Assembly: GCF_002931235.1 (NCBI RefSeq)
Contig: NZ_PSTT01000071.1
Location: 89,223-153,222 of the forward strand
Source: Subtercola sp. Z020
GTDB taxonomy: Bacteria; Actinomycetota; Actinomycetes; Actinomycetales; Microbacteriaceae
Reading direction: 5' to 3'
Length of the DNA stretch: 64,000 nt
The notes under the pieces are model-generated. The model did no database searches and was not told the origin of the DNA. It worked only from the letters and a program-made list of their open reading frames with translations. Shown here one piece after another: positions 7,615 to 17,447 of the stretch. Position 1 is the first letter of the stretch. Each line of letters opens with the position of its first letter. A program made the position numbers and the translations under genes.

Positions 7615-9096
7615 TCAGCTGGCGATGTTGAGCACCTTCGCGGTGGCCTGGATCTCCTTCTTGGCCTTCGCCGGGGAGGTGTTCAGCTGCGTACCGAGCG
7701 ACGGGATCATCTTCTTCAGCTGGGGCACCCAGCCGGCGTACTCCGCCGGGAAGCAGCGCTCGATGAGGTCGAGCATGATCGGAACAGCGGTCGACGCACC
7801 CGGTGACGCCCCGAGCAGACCCGCGATGCTGCCGTCTGCCGCGGTGATGACCTCGGTGCCGAACTGCAGCACGCCGCCCTTCTTGGCGTCTTTCTTCATG
7901 ACCTGCACCCGCTGGCCGGCCGTGATGAGGTACCAGTCCTTCGGGTCTGCGGTGGGCATGAACTCCTTCAGCGCCTCCATCTTCTTGGCGCGGCTGGCGA
8001 ACACCTCGCCGATGAGGTACTTCATCAGGTCGAGGTTGTCGCGGGCGACAGCCAGCATCGGCCCGATGTTGTGCAAACGGATCGAGCGGGGCAGGTCGAG
8101 CCAGGAGCCCGACTTCAGGAACTTCGGACTGAACCCGGCGTAGGGGCCGAAGAGCAGCGAGCCCTCCCCGTCGACGACGCGCTTGTCGAGGTGCGGAACC
8201 GACATGGGCGGTGCGCCGACCGAGGCCTTGCCGTAGACCTTGGCCTGGTGCTCCCGCACGACGGCCGGGTTGTCGGTGCGGAGGAACTCACCGCTGATGG
8301 GGAAGCCGCCGAACCCCTTGATCTCGGGGATGCCGGCCTTCTGCAGCAGGTTCAGGGCGCCGCCACCGGCGCCGACGAACACGAAGCGGGCGTTCACGAT
8401 CGACGGCGTACCGCCGACGAGGTGCTTCATCGACACCTTCCAGGTGCCGTCTTTCTGCTTCTTGAGCCCGGTGACCTTGTGCTCGGTGTTCAGCGTCGCG
8501 CCGTTCTTCGTGATGAAGTCGAAGAGCTGCTTGGTGAGCGAACCGAAGTCGACGTCGGTGCCGGCCGGCACGCGGGTCGCGGCGATCTTCTCGCCTTTGG
8601 TGCGGTCGCGCATCAGCAGCGGCGACCAGCCGTAGATGACCCGGGGGTCGTCACTGTACTCGATACCGGCGAAGAGCGGCTCGTGCAGCAGGGCCTCGTA
8701 GCGCTTCCGCAGGTACTCCACATTGTCGTCGCCCTTGACGAAGGTCATGTGCGGCGTCGGGTTGATGAACGTCTCGGGGTCGTCGATGACGCCCTGCTCG
8801 ATCAGGAACGACCAGAGCTGCCGGCTCACCTGGAACTGCTCGTTGATGGCCACGGCCTTCGACGTCTCGACAGACCCGTCGGCGGCCTGCGGCATGTAGT
8901 TCAGCTCGCAGAGCGCTGCGTGCCCGGTGCCCGCGTTGTTCCACGGGTTCGAGCTCTCGAGAGCGACGTGCCCGAGCTTCTCGTAGACGGCGATGGTCCA
9001 CTCGGGTTGCAGCAGCTTCAGCAGCGCACCCAGAGTGGCGCTCATGATGCCGCCACCGATCAGTACGACGTCAACGGGTTTCGGGGAGTCAGTCAC
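7615..9096 (-). CDS. mqo: Malate:quinone oxidoreductase
   Basis: 493-aa FAD-dependent membrane-peripheral enzyme of the TCA cycle that oxidises malate to oxaloacetate and passes electrons to the quinone pool. The N-terminus carries the FAD-binding VLIGGGIMSATLG (about 10-22), followed by family blocks SSNPWNNAGTGHAALCELNY and, near the C-terminus, LLGASPGASTAVPIML. Length matches the family (about 490-500). GTG start at 9096 with GGGAGG directly before it. It reads away from UDP-glucose dehydrogenase in the same direction, 18 bp apart. It is metabolically unrelated to the flanking polysaccharide genes. Confidence 0.97.
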   Translation of the reverse strand: MTDSPKPVDVVLIGGGIMSATLGALLKLLQPEWTIAVYEKLGHVALESSNPWNNAGTGHAALCELNYMPQAADGSVETSKAVAINEQFQVSRQLWSFLIEQGVIDDPETFINPTPHMTFVKGDDNVEYLRKRYEALLHEPLFAGIEYSDDPRVIYGWSPLLMRDRTKGEKIAATRVPAGTDVDFGSLTKQLFDFITKNGATLNTEHKVTGLKKQKDGTWKVSMKHLVGGTPSIVNARFVFVGAGGGALNLLQKAGIPEIKGFGGFPISGEFLRTDNPAVVREHQAKVYGKASVGAPPMSVPHLDKRVVDGEGSLLFGPYAGFSPKFLKSGSWLDLPRSIRLHNIGPMLAVARDNLDLMKYLIGEVFASRAKKMEALKEFMPTADPKDWYLITAGQRVQVMKKDAKKGGVLQFGTEVITAADGSIAGLLGASPGASTAVPIMLDLIERCFPAEYAGWVPQLKKMIPSLGTQLNTSPAKAKKEIQATAKVLNIAS

Positions 9097-9114
9097 CCTC
9101 CCAGCTTATTACGG

Positions 9115-10425
9115 CTAGGGGCGGCCGAGCCCCTGGTAGGTCCACCCGGCGTCGCGCCAGTCCGAGGGCACCAGGCAGTTGCGACCGTCGATGACGTAGG
9201 GGCGCGCCACGAGGCCGGCGACCCGCGCCGGGTCGAGCTCGCGGAACACCTTCCACTCGGTCACGACGACCACCGCGTCGGCTCCGGTCAGGGCCTCGTC
9301 GATGTCGGTCGTGAAGTCGAGCTGGGGGTGGGTGCGCTTCGCGTTGGCGATCGCCTCGGGGTCGGTGGCGATGACCTCGGCGCCCAGCCCCTTGAGGCGG
9401 GCCGCGACATCCAGTGCCGGGGAATCGCGGATGTCGTCGGAATCGGGCTTGAAGGCCAGGCCGAGCACGGCGACCTTCTTGCCGAAGATCTGGCCGTCGA
9501 ACGACTCGACGACGAGGTCGACGACCTTCTGGCGGCGACGCAGGTTGATCGAGTCGACCTCTTTGAGGAAGGCGACGGACTCGCCGCGGCCCAGCTCCTC
9601 TGCGCGGGCGGTGAAGGCACGGATGTCCTTCGGCAGGCAGCCGCCGCCGAAGCCGACGCCGGCGTTCAGGAACCGGCGGCCGATGCGGGCGTCGAAACCG
9701 ATGGCATCCGCCAGCTGCGTGACATCTGCGCCGGTGGTCTCGGCGATCTCGGCCATGGCGTTGATGAACGAGATCTTGGTGGCGAGGAACGCGTTCGCCG
9801 AGACCTTCACCAGCTCGGCGGTCGCGTAGTCGGTGACCACGAGAGGGGTGTCGCGCGAGAGGGCGACCTCGTAGACCTCGTCGAGCGCGCTCTTGGCGAC
9901 CTCGAATGCGTCGCCGCCCGGCAGCCCGTAGACCAGGCGGTCGGGGCTGATGGTGTCTTCGACGGCGAAGCCCTCACGCAGGAACTCCGGGTTCCAGGCC
10001 AGGTGCGCACCGGAGCCGGCCGCCACCTTCTCGGCGAGGCGGGCGGCGGTGCCGACCGGCACGGTCGACTTGCCCGCGACGAGGTCGCCGTCAGAGAGGT
10101 AGGGGATGAGCGAATCGATCGCTGCGTCGACGTAGGTCAGGTCGGCGGCGTTCTCGCCCTTGCGCTGCGGGGTGCCGACCGCGACGAAATGCACCTTCGC
10201 GCCGACGACATCGGCCATGTCGGTCGAGAACGACAGACGCCCGGAGGCGATGCCGCTCGCGAGAATCTCGGGAAGACCGGGCTCGAAGAAGGGAGCTTCA
10301 CCGGCGGCCAGTGTGGCCACCTTGTTCGGGTCGACATCGATGCCGACGACCTCGTGCCCCAACTCGGCCATCGCAGCCGCGTGGACTGCCCCGAGGTAGC
10401 CACAGCCGATTACCGATAATTTCAT
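9115..10425 (-). CDS. ugd: UDP-glucose 6-dehydrogenase
   Basis: 436 aa. Converts UDP-glucose to UDP-glucuronate with two NAD+, supplying uronic acid to the surface polymer. Rossmann motif GCGYLG near the start (IGCGYLGAVHA), substrate and dimer blocks AWNPEFLREG and GFGGGCLPKD with the catalytic cysteine, and a C-terminal UDP-binding domain (DGRNCL). Start ATG at 10425 behind AAGGAG. Close homologues include UDP-N-acetylmannosamine/galactosamine dehydrogenases, but the Gly-rich catalytic block and overall length fit the UDP-glucose enzyme best. It is divergent from the first glycosyltransferase of unit A across 191 bp. Confidence 0.93.
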   Translation of the reverse strand: MKLSVIGCGYLGAVHAAAMAELGHEVVGIDVDPNKVATLAAGEAPFFEPGLPEILASGIASGRLSFSTDMADVVGAKVHFVAVGTPQRKGENAADLTYVDAAIDSLIPYLSDGDLVAGKSTVPVGTAARLAEKVAAGSGAHLAWNPEFLREGFAVEDTISPDRLVYGLPGGDAFEVAKSALDEVYEVALSRDTPLVVTDYATAELVKVSANAFLATKISFINAMAEIAETTGADVTQLADAIGFDARIGRRFLNAGVGFGGGCLPKDIRAFTARAEELGRGESVAFLKEVDSINLRRRQKVVDLVVESFDGQIFGKKVAVLGLAFKPDSDDIRDSPALDVAARLKGLGAEVIATDPEAIANAKRTHPQLDFTTDIDEALTGADAVVVVTEWKVFRELDPARVAGLVARPYVIDGRNCLVPSDWRDAGWTYQGLGRP

Positions 10426-10521
10426 TCGTCTCCTTCAAGCGAGCCCGCCAGCAGAATCACCTCCCACTGGGCGAATCATTTCTACCAGTAATGTGTTTCG
10501 ATTTTATGAACCGGGACCTGC

Positions 10522-10537
10522 ACCCCCGTTCGGGGGT
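10522..10537. promoter_or_regulatory. GC-rich perfect palindrome in divergent promoter region
   Basis: The sequence ACCCCCGTTCGGGGGT is a perfect 16-bp inverted repeat in the 191-bp gap between ugd and the glycosyltransferase gene at 10617. Its core, CCCGTTCGGG, also occurs upstream of the second autokinase gene (28594-28603). No T-run follows, so a terminator is unlikely; an operator is a reasonable guess. The rest of the gap contains AT-richer sequence compatible with promoters, but I cannot place boxes with confidence. Confidence 0.35.
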
Positions 10538-10616
10538 CTTGCGTGATAAATCCGAAACGTTGATAGGTCACAATGGGTCGTGAGACGCATATGTCTTACT
10601 GGATGGGGTGTAAAAC

Positions 10617-11714
10617 GTGGCAGGTGTGATTGTGCACGAGTGGCTGGAGCCGCTCGGCGGAGCAGAGAAGGTCATGGAGGAAATCGCCGCTCTGTACCCC
10701 GACTCCCCGATCCGATGCCTCTGGAACGATGCGCCGCAGCGCTTCGAGTCCAGTCGGGTGACCGAGACCTGGCTGGCACGCACGCCGCTTCGCCGCCACA
10801 AGGCTCTCGCCCTGCCGATCATGCCCGAAGTCTGGCGCCATCTGGGTTCGAGCGACGCGGAGTGGATCCTGTCGAGTTCGCATCTCTTCGCACACCACGC
10901 ACGCTTCTCGGGGCCGGCGCGGAATGCACCGAAGTACGTCTACGCCTACACTCCGGCCCGCTACATCTGGGAACCCGATGCCGATGTACGCGGCAACTCC
11001 TTCGGTGCGCGCGCAGTGTCGCGCCCTCTCCGCGCACTCGACAGACGGAGGGCTCAGGAGCCGAAGTCGATCGCGGCGATCAGCGAATTCGTGCGCGAGC
11101 GCATCAAGCGGGACTGGGGCCGCGACAGTATCGTCATCTATCCGCCGGTCGACATCGCCGCCTTCGCCGACGACGCACCGGGCGAACTGACGGAGGGTGA
11201 GCAGCAGATTCTCGACAGCCTGCCCGACACCTTCGTCATGGGTGCGTCGCGGTTCATCCCGTACAAGCGGCTCGATCTCGTGATCCAGCTGGGCGTCGCC
11301 GCCGACGTGCATGTGGTGCTCGCGGGAAACGGGCCCTCGATGGGCGAGCTCCGCGCCCTGGCCGATCAGCACCCGGGGCAGGTCACCTTCGTCGATCGTC
11401 CCTCGCTCGCGCTGCTCCGCGAGCTCTACCGGCGTGCGCTCGTGTACGTCTTCCCACCCATCGAAGACTTCGGCATCATGCCGGTCGAGGCGATGGCAAC
11501 GGGAACTCCCGTGATCGCCCGCAGCTTCGGCGGCGCAGCCGAGACTGTCGTCGACGGCGTGACGGGAGCCCTCTTGCCGAACTTCACGGAGACAGAGATG
11601 CGTGAAGCCGTTGACCGGGTGGCCTCGATCGACCCCGCCGCCTGCAAGGCACAGGCCGACCAGTTCACCAGAGCCGCTTTCCACAAAGGAATGACCGACT
11701 GGGTGGGCTCGTGA
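10617..11714 (+). CDS. GT4-family glycosyltransferase
   Basis: 365 aa, GT-B fold. It opens with VIVHEWLEPLGGAEKV, typical of mannosyl/glucosyltransferases acting on lipid-linked intermediates. The C-terminal nucleotide-sugar domain shows GASRFIPYKRLDLVI, VVLAGNGPS and the E-x7-E-like motif EDFGIMPVEAMATGTPVI. Cytoplasmic or membrane-associated; adds one sugar to the growing repeat unit. GTG start at 10617; its stop overlaps the next gene (GTGA). Donor and acceptor cannot be predicted. Confidence 0.88.
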   Translation: MAGVIVHEWLEPLGGAEKVMEEIAALYPDSPIRCLWNDAPQRFESSRVTETWLARTPLRRHKALALPIMPEVWRHLGSSDAEWILSSSHLFAHHARFSGPARNAPKYVYAYTPARYIWEPDADVRGNSFGARAVSRPLRALDRRRAQEPKSIAAISEFVRERIKRDWGRDSIVIYPPVDIAAFADDAPGELTEGEQQILDSLPDTFVMGASRFIPYKRLDLVIQLGVAADVHVVLAGNGPSMGELRALADQHPGQVTFVDRPSLALLRELYRRALVYVFPPIEDFGIMPVEAMATGTPVIARSFGGAAETVVDGVTGALLPNFTETEMREAVDRVASIDPAACKAQADQFTRAAFHKGMTDWVGS

Positions 11715-13981
11715 GTCGACAGCTCCGCATTCTGCACGTCGATCACACTTCTTCGGTGGGCGGCGCCGAGTTCGCCCTGTTCCGGATGCTCCAGCCGAGC
11801 CCCCCGTGGGAAGCAACGTTGTTCGTGCCGACCGGGGCAGGGCTTGGTCTGTATGCTCCGCTGGCGACCTCTCCGTCTGTGTGCGTGCGGAAGGTCGGCC
11901 CACCCCAGCTCAGCGGAGCGAGCACCGGCTCGGGAATCCGGTCGACACTGACCTTCGCTCTGAGAGCACTTGGTCAGTCCCTCGCCATTCGGCTGAGTCC
12001 CGAATTCCGGGCGGCCGACGTCGTGCACACCAACACCTCGCGGGCGGCCGTCTACTCCGCCGTCGCCTCGCTGCTCTCCCGCAAGAAGCTCGTAGTTCAC
12101 CTCCGCGACCTCGTGAACGCCGAGAGCCTCGGCGGCATCGGGTTCCGCCTCTTCACCCGCGTCGCACTGCGGCGGGCAGACGGGGTCATCGCCAACTCGC
12201 GGGCGACGCTGGAGTCGGCGCTGCCGTACCTCCGGGCATCCGTCGACCGCGCCGTGATCGCGAGCGCAGCCGGCATCTCGGTGTCGACTGCACCGACCGA
12301 GGCAGAGCCCGAACTCCGCCGTATCGGCATGGTCGCCCGGCTCGACCCGTGGAAGGGGCAGGATCTGCTGGTCCGCGCCTTCGCCGACGCCTTTCCCACC
12401 GGCGACGTGCGGCTCGAGCTGGCCGGCAGCGCCGCCTTCGGCAACGAGTTCTACGAAGAAGAACTGCGGGCCCTGGTCGTCGAACTCGGCATCGCCGACC
12501 GGGTCGACTTTCTCGGCCACGTCGACGACGTCGCCGGCCTCATCGCCTCGTGGCAGGTCTGCCTGCACACCGCGATGCGCCCCGAACCCCTCGGCCAGAA
12601 CGTTCTGCAGTACCTGGCCAGCGGCCGCGCCACCATCGCCGTGAACGCCGGAGGGCCCGCCGAGTGGATCACCCCGGGCGAGAACGGCCTGCTCTTCGAG
12701 ATGGGCAGCAGGGAGGGGCTCGCGGATGCCCTCCGCACCGTCGCGGGCGACGCCGACCTGCGCGCCCGCCTCGGCGACGCCGCGCGCCAGACCCCCGGCC
12801 TGCTCTCCGACGCCGGGATCACGACGGAGCACGCGCAGTTCTTCGCCCGCGTGGCCGGAGCGCGCTCGCACCCCGCCGCCTCCACCGCCCGCCCCGACGC
12901 CTCAGGGCCCCGCATCTGCTTCGTCGCCGCCCCGCTCACCGCCCGCAGCGGCGTCTACCGTTCCTCCCGGGAGATCGTCGCCGAGGGCCGCCGGCAGGGC
13001 CACGACTGGTCGCTGCTGCTCGGCGTCGCCGCCTCCGCCTCGGGCTCGGCCCCGGCATCCGACGCCGACGAACCGTGGATCTCGGAGATCGAGGTGAACC
13101 CGGCCGGCCTCAAGGGCCCGCTGGAGCTCCGTGCCCTGTTCGCGACGCACCCCCTGGTGGCCGACAGCGACCTCGTGGTGAGCCTCATCCCGCAGAGCGA
13201 CATGGCGATGGCGCAGACCTCGAAGCCGTGGGTGGCCTACATCCGTGGTCTGCCGTGGCCGGCCGCCGGCGAGTCGGGCACCGGCAAGACGCTCGTCTGG
13301 AAGACCCTCGAACGCACCGCCCTCCGACGGGCGGCCGCCGTCTGGGTCACCACCGACGTGCTGGCCGCCGATGTCGGGCTCGGTTCCCGCGCGCAGCTCG
13401 TGCCCGCGGGCATCCAGCCCCTCCCCCGGCTCTGGGATGGCCGCGGCGAGCGCCGCACGGCCGTCTGGGCGGCCCGTTACGACCAGGACAAGAACCCGTC
13501 GCTGTTCCTGGCCGCCCTGGCCGGCACCGACCTGCAGGGCGTCATGTACGGCAGCGGCCGCCTGCGCGACCAGCTGGCCGCTGAGGCCCCCGCCAACGTC
13601 TCCGTCGACGGCTGGACCACGCCCGACGCCCTCTGGGAGGGCGCCCTCGCCTACGTCGGCACCTCCCACCGGGAGGCCTTCGGCCGCAGCGCCGTCGAGG
13701 CCGCGATGAGCGGCATCCCGCTCGTGCTCGCCGACACCTTCGGCGCGGCTCCCCTGCTCATCACCGACCCCGACCTGCGCCGGCGCTTCATGCTGCCGAC
13801 CTCAGACACCGCCGCCTGGACCCGGGCGCTCGTCGACCTCGCCGCCGACGAAGCGCTGCGGATGCGCCTCAGCGACCACGTCTACGGCAACGCCCAGCGC
13901 CTCACGATGGCCGCCTCCGTGGCTGCGATCGCGGGTGCTGCCGCCCGCGCCGTGCGCGGGCCCTCGGGGACGCAGCGGTGA
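11711..13981 (+). CDS. Double-domain glycosyltransferase (two GT4-like halves)
   Basis: 756 aa, about twice the usual length. Half 1 (about 1-385) starts RILHVDHTSSVGGAEFALF and contains RIGMVARLDPWKGQDLLV, VDFLGHVDD and EPLGQNVLQYLASGR. Half 2 (about 395-750) restarts with PRICFVAAPLTARSGVYR and has VWAARYDQDKNPSLFLA and AFGRSAVEAAMSGIPLVLA. The two GT-B units are joined by an Ala/Pro-rich linker with no stop or frameshift, so this is a genuine fusion, likely adding two consecutive sugars. GTG start overlapping the previous stop, and its own stop overlapping the next GTG. Confidence 0.85.
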   Translation: MSRQLRILHVDHTSSVGGAEFALFRMLQPSPPWEATLFVPTGAGLGLYAPLATSPSVCVRKVGPPQLSGASTGSGIRSTLTFALRALGQSLAIRLSPEFRAADVVHTNTSRAAVYSAVASLLSRKKLVVHLRDLVNAESLGGIGFRLFTRVALRRADGVIANSRATLESALPYLRASVDRAVIASAAGISVSTAPTEAEPELRRIGMVARLDPWKGQDLLVRAFADAFPTGDVRLELAGSAAFGNEFYEEELRALVVELGIADRVDFLGHVDDVAGLIASWQVCLHTAMRPEPLGQNVLQYLASGRATIAVNAGGPAEWITPGENGLLFEMGSREGLADALRTVAGDADLRARLGDAARQTPGLLSDAGITTEHAQFFARVAGARSHPAASTARPDASGPRICFVAAPLTARSGVYRSSREIVAEGRRQGHDWSLLLGVAASASGSAPASDADEPWISEIEVNPAGLKGPLELRALFATHPLVADSDLVVSLIPQSDMAMAQTSKPWVAYIRGLPWPAAGESGTGKTLVWKTLERTALRRAAAVWVTTDVLAADVGLGSRAQLVPAGIQPLPRLWDGRGERRTAVWAARYDQDKNPSLFLAALAGTDLQGVMYGSGRLRDQLAAEAPANVSVDGWTTPDALWEGALAYVGTSHREAFGRSAVEAAMSGIPLVLADTFGAAPLLITDPDLRRRFMLPTSDTAAWTRALVDLAADEALRMRLSDHVYGNAQRLTMAASVAAIAGAAARAVRGPSGTQR

Positions 13982-16014
13982 GCTCGGCCACGACGCCGGT
14001 GGTCAAGCGAGGGTTCCGGAGCGATATCCAGGGTCTCCGCGCTGTCGCGGTCACGCTGGTCGTGCTCTATCACGCGCAGGTCTCAGTGGTCTCCGGAGGG
14101 TACATCGGGGTCGACGTGTTCTTCGTCGTGTCCGGTTTCCTCATCACCAGCCACCTCGTCGCGCCGCTTTTCCGCGGGGAGCGCATCCGGTTCGGGGAGT
14201 TCTATGCACGGCGCGCCCGCCGCATCCTCCCGGCGTCGCTCGTCGTACTCGTTCTGACAGCCGTCGCCGGAGCGATCTTCCTCCCGCCGCTCGACGTTCG
14301 CGGCATGTTCAACGACGCCATCGCGACGGCACTGTACGCGCCGAACATCCTGTTCGCCGTGCAGGGCACGAACTACCTCTCCGAGAGCACGCCGTCGCTC
14401 TTCCAGCACTACTGGTCGCTCGGAGTGGAGGAGCAGTTCTACCTCGTCTGGCCGGCTCTGATCGCACTGGCCTTCTTTATCGTTCGAAAGTCGCGACGGA
14501 GCCTGTTCATCGTTCTGGTCGCGATCGTGGTGCTCTCCTTCGCCGCCTGCCTCGTGCTGACCGTACGCTCGCAGCCGCTCGCCTTCTTCCTGCTGCCGAC
14601 CAGGGCCTGGGAGCTCGGCGTCGGAGGTATCATCGGCTTCGCGTCGGTGAGCGGCCGCCTCACTCTGAAACCGGTCGTGGGCGCCGTGCTCTCCTGGGCC
14701 GGGCTCGCCATCATCGTCAGCGCGGCCTTCGTCTTCGACTCGGACACCCTCTACCCGGGCTTCAATGCGGCGGTCCCCGTTCTGGGCGCGGCGCTGCTGC
14801 TGATCGGCGGAGAGTCGCGAACCCCCTCCGGCGCCGTGTGGCTGCTGAAGGTCCGCCCATTCCAGTGGCTCGGCCTGATCTCGTACTCCCTCTACCTCGT
14901 CCACTGGCCGCTGCTCGTGCTGCCCCAGGAGGCCGTCGGAGTCGGAATTGAGCTACCGGTCTGGATATTCTGGCTTCTCGGAACTCTCTCTGTGCCTCTG
15001 GCTTGGCTGCTCTACAGGTTCGTGGAAGACCCAGTGCGCAAGCTGCCAGCACTGACACGACGCCCGGCCAGAGCGACACTCATCGTGACGGTGATTGCCT
15101 CGCTCGTCATCGTCGGGGGTTCATTCGCTGGGCAACGGGCAACCAACCTCATTCCGCTGTACACCGACACAGCAGTTGCCGTTGCCGCTCCCTCCGCGCC
15201 ACCCGTGGCGACGACCTTTGTGCCACGGAACCTCGCCCCGGGACTTCGCCAGGCGGCGGGTGACAACCCCATCATCTACAGCGACGGCTGTCATCTCGAC
15301 GAGACGCAGACCGAGGTGCAGAACTGTGTGTTCGGCGACACGCAATCGTCGAGAACGATCGCCCTCTTCGGCGACTCCCACGCCGCCCAATGGTTTCCCG
15401 CGCTCGACAGCTGGGCAACCGAGAATGACTTTCGCCTCATGACGTACACCAAGTCATCCTGCCCGTCAGTGGACATCCGGCTTGTGAATCAGGGCAATGA
15501 ATATATCGCCTGCCAAAAGTGGCGCGAGAGCGTCGTCGCTGAGCTGAAGGCGAATCCTCCCGCCCTCGTCGTGCTTTCCAATTACGCCCGCGCAACCGTC
15601 GCAGATCGCTCTCGCTCCTTCGCCGACCAATGGACAGCGGGTCTGGCATCAGTGGCGGGCGAACTCGCCGGTTCCAGTGCGGTGACGATGGTGGCGGACA
15701 CTCCTTCCTTCCCCGACACACCGGCTGTCTGCCTCTCCACCCATCTTTCGGACGCGGACGGGTGTGATGCCGAGCCGGCCGTGGTCTTGAATTCCACGCT
15801 CGCCGACGAGGAGAAGGCGGCTCTCGTAGACGTCGGCGCCACGGTCGTCGATATGACGCCGTATCTCTGCAGCACGACCGTCTGCCCAGTCATCGATGGA
15901 AATCTCCTGATGTATCGTGACAATCATCACTTGACCGCCACGTTTTCCGCGGCGCTCGCAGACGCGCTGGGTGCCCGCATTCTGCTCGCGTCTCCAGCTC
16001 TGTTGATGAACTGA
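13978..16014 (+). CDS. Acyltransferase-3 / SGNH O-acetyltransferase (OafA type, copy 1)
   Basis: 678 aa. N-terminal membrane domain (about 12-385, roughly ten segments) begins DIQGLRAVAVTLVVLYHA and has the FFVVSGFLIT and HYWSLGVEEQFYL blocks of acyltransferase-3. The C-terminal periplasm-side SGNH domain carries LFGDSHAAQW (nucleophile Ser) and RDNHHLT (catalytic Asp-x-x-His). Such proteins move acetyl groups across the membrane and O-acetylate surface sugars. GTG start coupled to the double glycosyltransferase. Base composition drops noticeably in the second half of the gene (from about 14.9 kb), hinting that its 3' part belongs to the acquired segment that follows. Confidence 0.9.
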   Translation: MSSATTPVVKRGFRSDIQGLRAVAVTLVVLYHAQVSVVSGGYIGVDVFFVVSGFLITSHLVAPLFRGERIRFGEFYARRARRILPASLVVLVLTAVAGAIFLPPLDVRGMFNDAIATALYAPNILFAVQGTNYLSESTPSLFQHYWSLGVEEQFYLVWPALIALAFFIVRKSRRSLFIVLVAIVVLSFAACLVLTVRSQPLAFFLLPTRAWELGVGGIIGFASVSGRLTLKPVVGAVLSWAGLAIIVSAAFVFDSDTLYPGFNAAVPVLGAALLLIGGESRTPSGAVWLLKVRPFQWLGLISYSLYLVHWPLLVLPQEAVGVGIELPVWIFWLLGTLSVPLAWLLYRFVEDPVRKLPALTRRPARATLIVTVIASLVIVGGSFAGQRATNLIPLYTDTAVAVAAPSAPPVATTFVPRNLAPGLRQAAGDNPIIYSDGCHLDETQTEVQNCVFGDTQSSRTIALFGDSHAAQWFPALDSWATENDFRLMTYTKSSCPSVDIRLVNQGNEYIACQKWRESVVAELKANPPALVVLSNYARATVADRSRSFADQWTAGLASVAGELAGSSAVTMVADTPSFPDTPAVCLSTHLSDADGCDAEPAVVLNSTLADEEKAALVDVGATVVDMTPYLCSTTVCPVIDGNLLMYRDNHHLTATFSAALADALGARILLASPALLMN

Positions 16015-16042
16015 TCGACCGAAAGCCAAAGGGAGGGCGTTC

Positions 16043-17389
16043 ATGCTCATCGTCATCATCGCCGTTGGGTTCATAGCCTTTATTGCTGTTCTCCTGACGA
16101 AAAGATCGACGGCGCTGGTGGTTGCTGTCACGGCAGGAGCGATCTCGGCCGTGTTGGTTCCGTCATTCGGTCCCGCTCCAGATCTCAAAGCGGCAGCTCT
16201 CGTCGTGACGATCGTGCCACTGACACTAGCGATTCTCCGGAACGGGTCAGCACTTCTGCGCCAGAGGCTCCAGCTTCCCCTGATCTTGTACTTCATCTAC
16301 TCCTCCATCATGGCCACCGTGAACGCCTCTGGGCCTGCGACAGTACTCGCGCTCGCCACTGGGCTTTCGCTTCTCCTTCTCGTGCTCTGCAACAACCTCA
16401 TCACCGATCAGAAGATCGCTATGCTGGCCAGGTTGATGGTGGTCGTAGTTGTGTTCCAGTTCTTCCTGGGCTTCAACGAGGCGGTCCTGGGCAATCCCGC
16501 GTTGTGGCCTAGGCCCGACGGCAGTGACCGGATTCTCTCGCGCGTCAACCATTTCGCCGAGTTCCTTCCCGGCCGCGTTCTCGGCTCGACGGCAGGCCCC
16601 ATTCCTTACGGCACTCTCGCAGCGATCGGCCTGATGGCATCTCTGTGGATAGCGGTCGAACAGCGAAAGCGGGTCTACTGGTTTGCCGTGGTTGCTGCAG
16701 CCGGAGCCCTCCTCTTTTCGGGGACCCGCAGCGCTCTGTTGGCGGTCATTCTCGCTATCATTGCCTGGATTCTGGTGCGTTCTCGGGTCTCCCGCCCACT
16801 CATCGTCTTGTTCGGCGTTCTTGGCGCATTCATCTTTGCGGCTTCGGTGAATGTCGTGGCGCTCTTCGGCTTCTCTGACTTCGCTGACAGCACGAGCTAC
16901 GTGCACCGCTCGGGAGTGATCGGTTCTGTGGGCTCCCTCCTGACACAACAACCCATGTTCAATGTTCTTTTCGGGAACGGCGCGCTGGCAAACACGCTGT
17001 TGACGAACGGCGTCATCGGTTCCGCCGACAGTGTGCCGGTATATGACAACCAGTTCGTACGAGAGATCGCGGTTTCGGGAATTTTGGGGTTCGGTCTTCT
17101 CGTGATCGCCATCGTCGTCGGCTTGAAGCGGGGGGACATGCTCTCTCGTCTCTGCCTCGGCATCCTCGTGTTGATGTTCTTCTCCTTCGACGCGTTGACG
17201 TGGAGAGCCGTTGCGATCGTCTTCGCCATGGTTTGCTCGGGTCCCGTCGGGGGTACCAGACTCACGAAGTCCAGCCTCGCAGAGCCAGAACAGGTTGAGT
17301 TACCGGGCTCCTCTCCACCCCCCACGCGAGGATCAGGGAGAGGAACCGAGTCGGTTTCTACGCGAGCATCGGCTCGCCCCCGGCACTGA
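16043..17389 (+). CDS. Wzy-type O-antigen/polysaccharide polymerase
   Basis: 448 aa with about ten to twelve hydrophobic segments and little else, the profile of O-antigen polymerase/ligase proteins. A loop near the middle, GRVLGSTAGPIPYGTLAAIG, and the following FSGTRSALLAVILAI resemble the RSA/SRS stretch of the Wzy_C/ligase family. A hydrophilic Pro/Ser/Arg-rich tail of about 35 residues ends the protein. It would join repeat units on the outer face of the membrane. GC content is near 55% in sampled lines, well below neighbouring genes. The start follows a good AAAGGGAGGG. Confidence 0.78.
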   Translation: MLIVIIAVGFIAFIAVLLTKRSTALVVAVTAGAISAVLVPSFGPAPDLKAAALVVTIVPLTLAILRNGSALLRQRLQLPLILYFIYSSIMATVNASGPATVLALATGLSLLLLVLCNNLITDQKIAMLARLMVVVVVFQFFLGFNEAVLGNPALWPRPDGSDRILSRVNHFAEFLPGRVLGSTAGPIPYGTLAAIGLMASLWIAVEQRKRVYWFAVVAAAGALLFSGTRSALLAVILAIIAWILVRSRVSRPLIVLFGVLGAFIFAASVNVVALFGFSDFADSTSYVHRSGVIGSVGSLLTQQPMFNVLFGNGALANTLLTNGVIGSADSVPVYDNQFVREIAVSGILGFGLLVIAIVVGLKRGDMLSRLCLGILVLMFFSFDALTWRAVAIVFAMVCSGPVGGTRLTKSSLAEPEQVELPGSSPPPTRGSGRGTESVSTRASARPRH

Positions 17390-17408
17390 CACCGCCACAG
17401 AGCGCCCG

Positions 17409-17425
17409 ATTGGGGGACCCTCAAT
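17409..17425. promoter_or_regulatory. Imperfect palindrome upstream of lyase-like gene
   Basis: ATTGGGGGACCCTCAAT has arms ATTG/CAAT and GGG/CCC around a central A, with one mismatched position per arm. It lies 20 bp after the polymerase stop. It could be an operator or a weak hairpin; no T-run follows. Confidence 0.25.
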
Positions 17426-17447
17426 GGCGGACTCTTGAATTTGGTGG

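Noticed and set aside
8071..10419. 782-aa open frame antisense to mqo and ugd
   Set aside because: Arg/Asp/Val-rich shadow of two well-supported genes; typical artefact of high GC.
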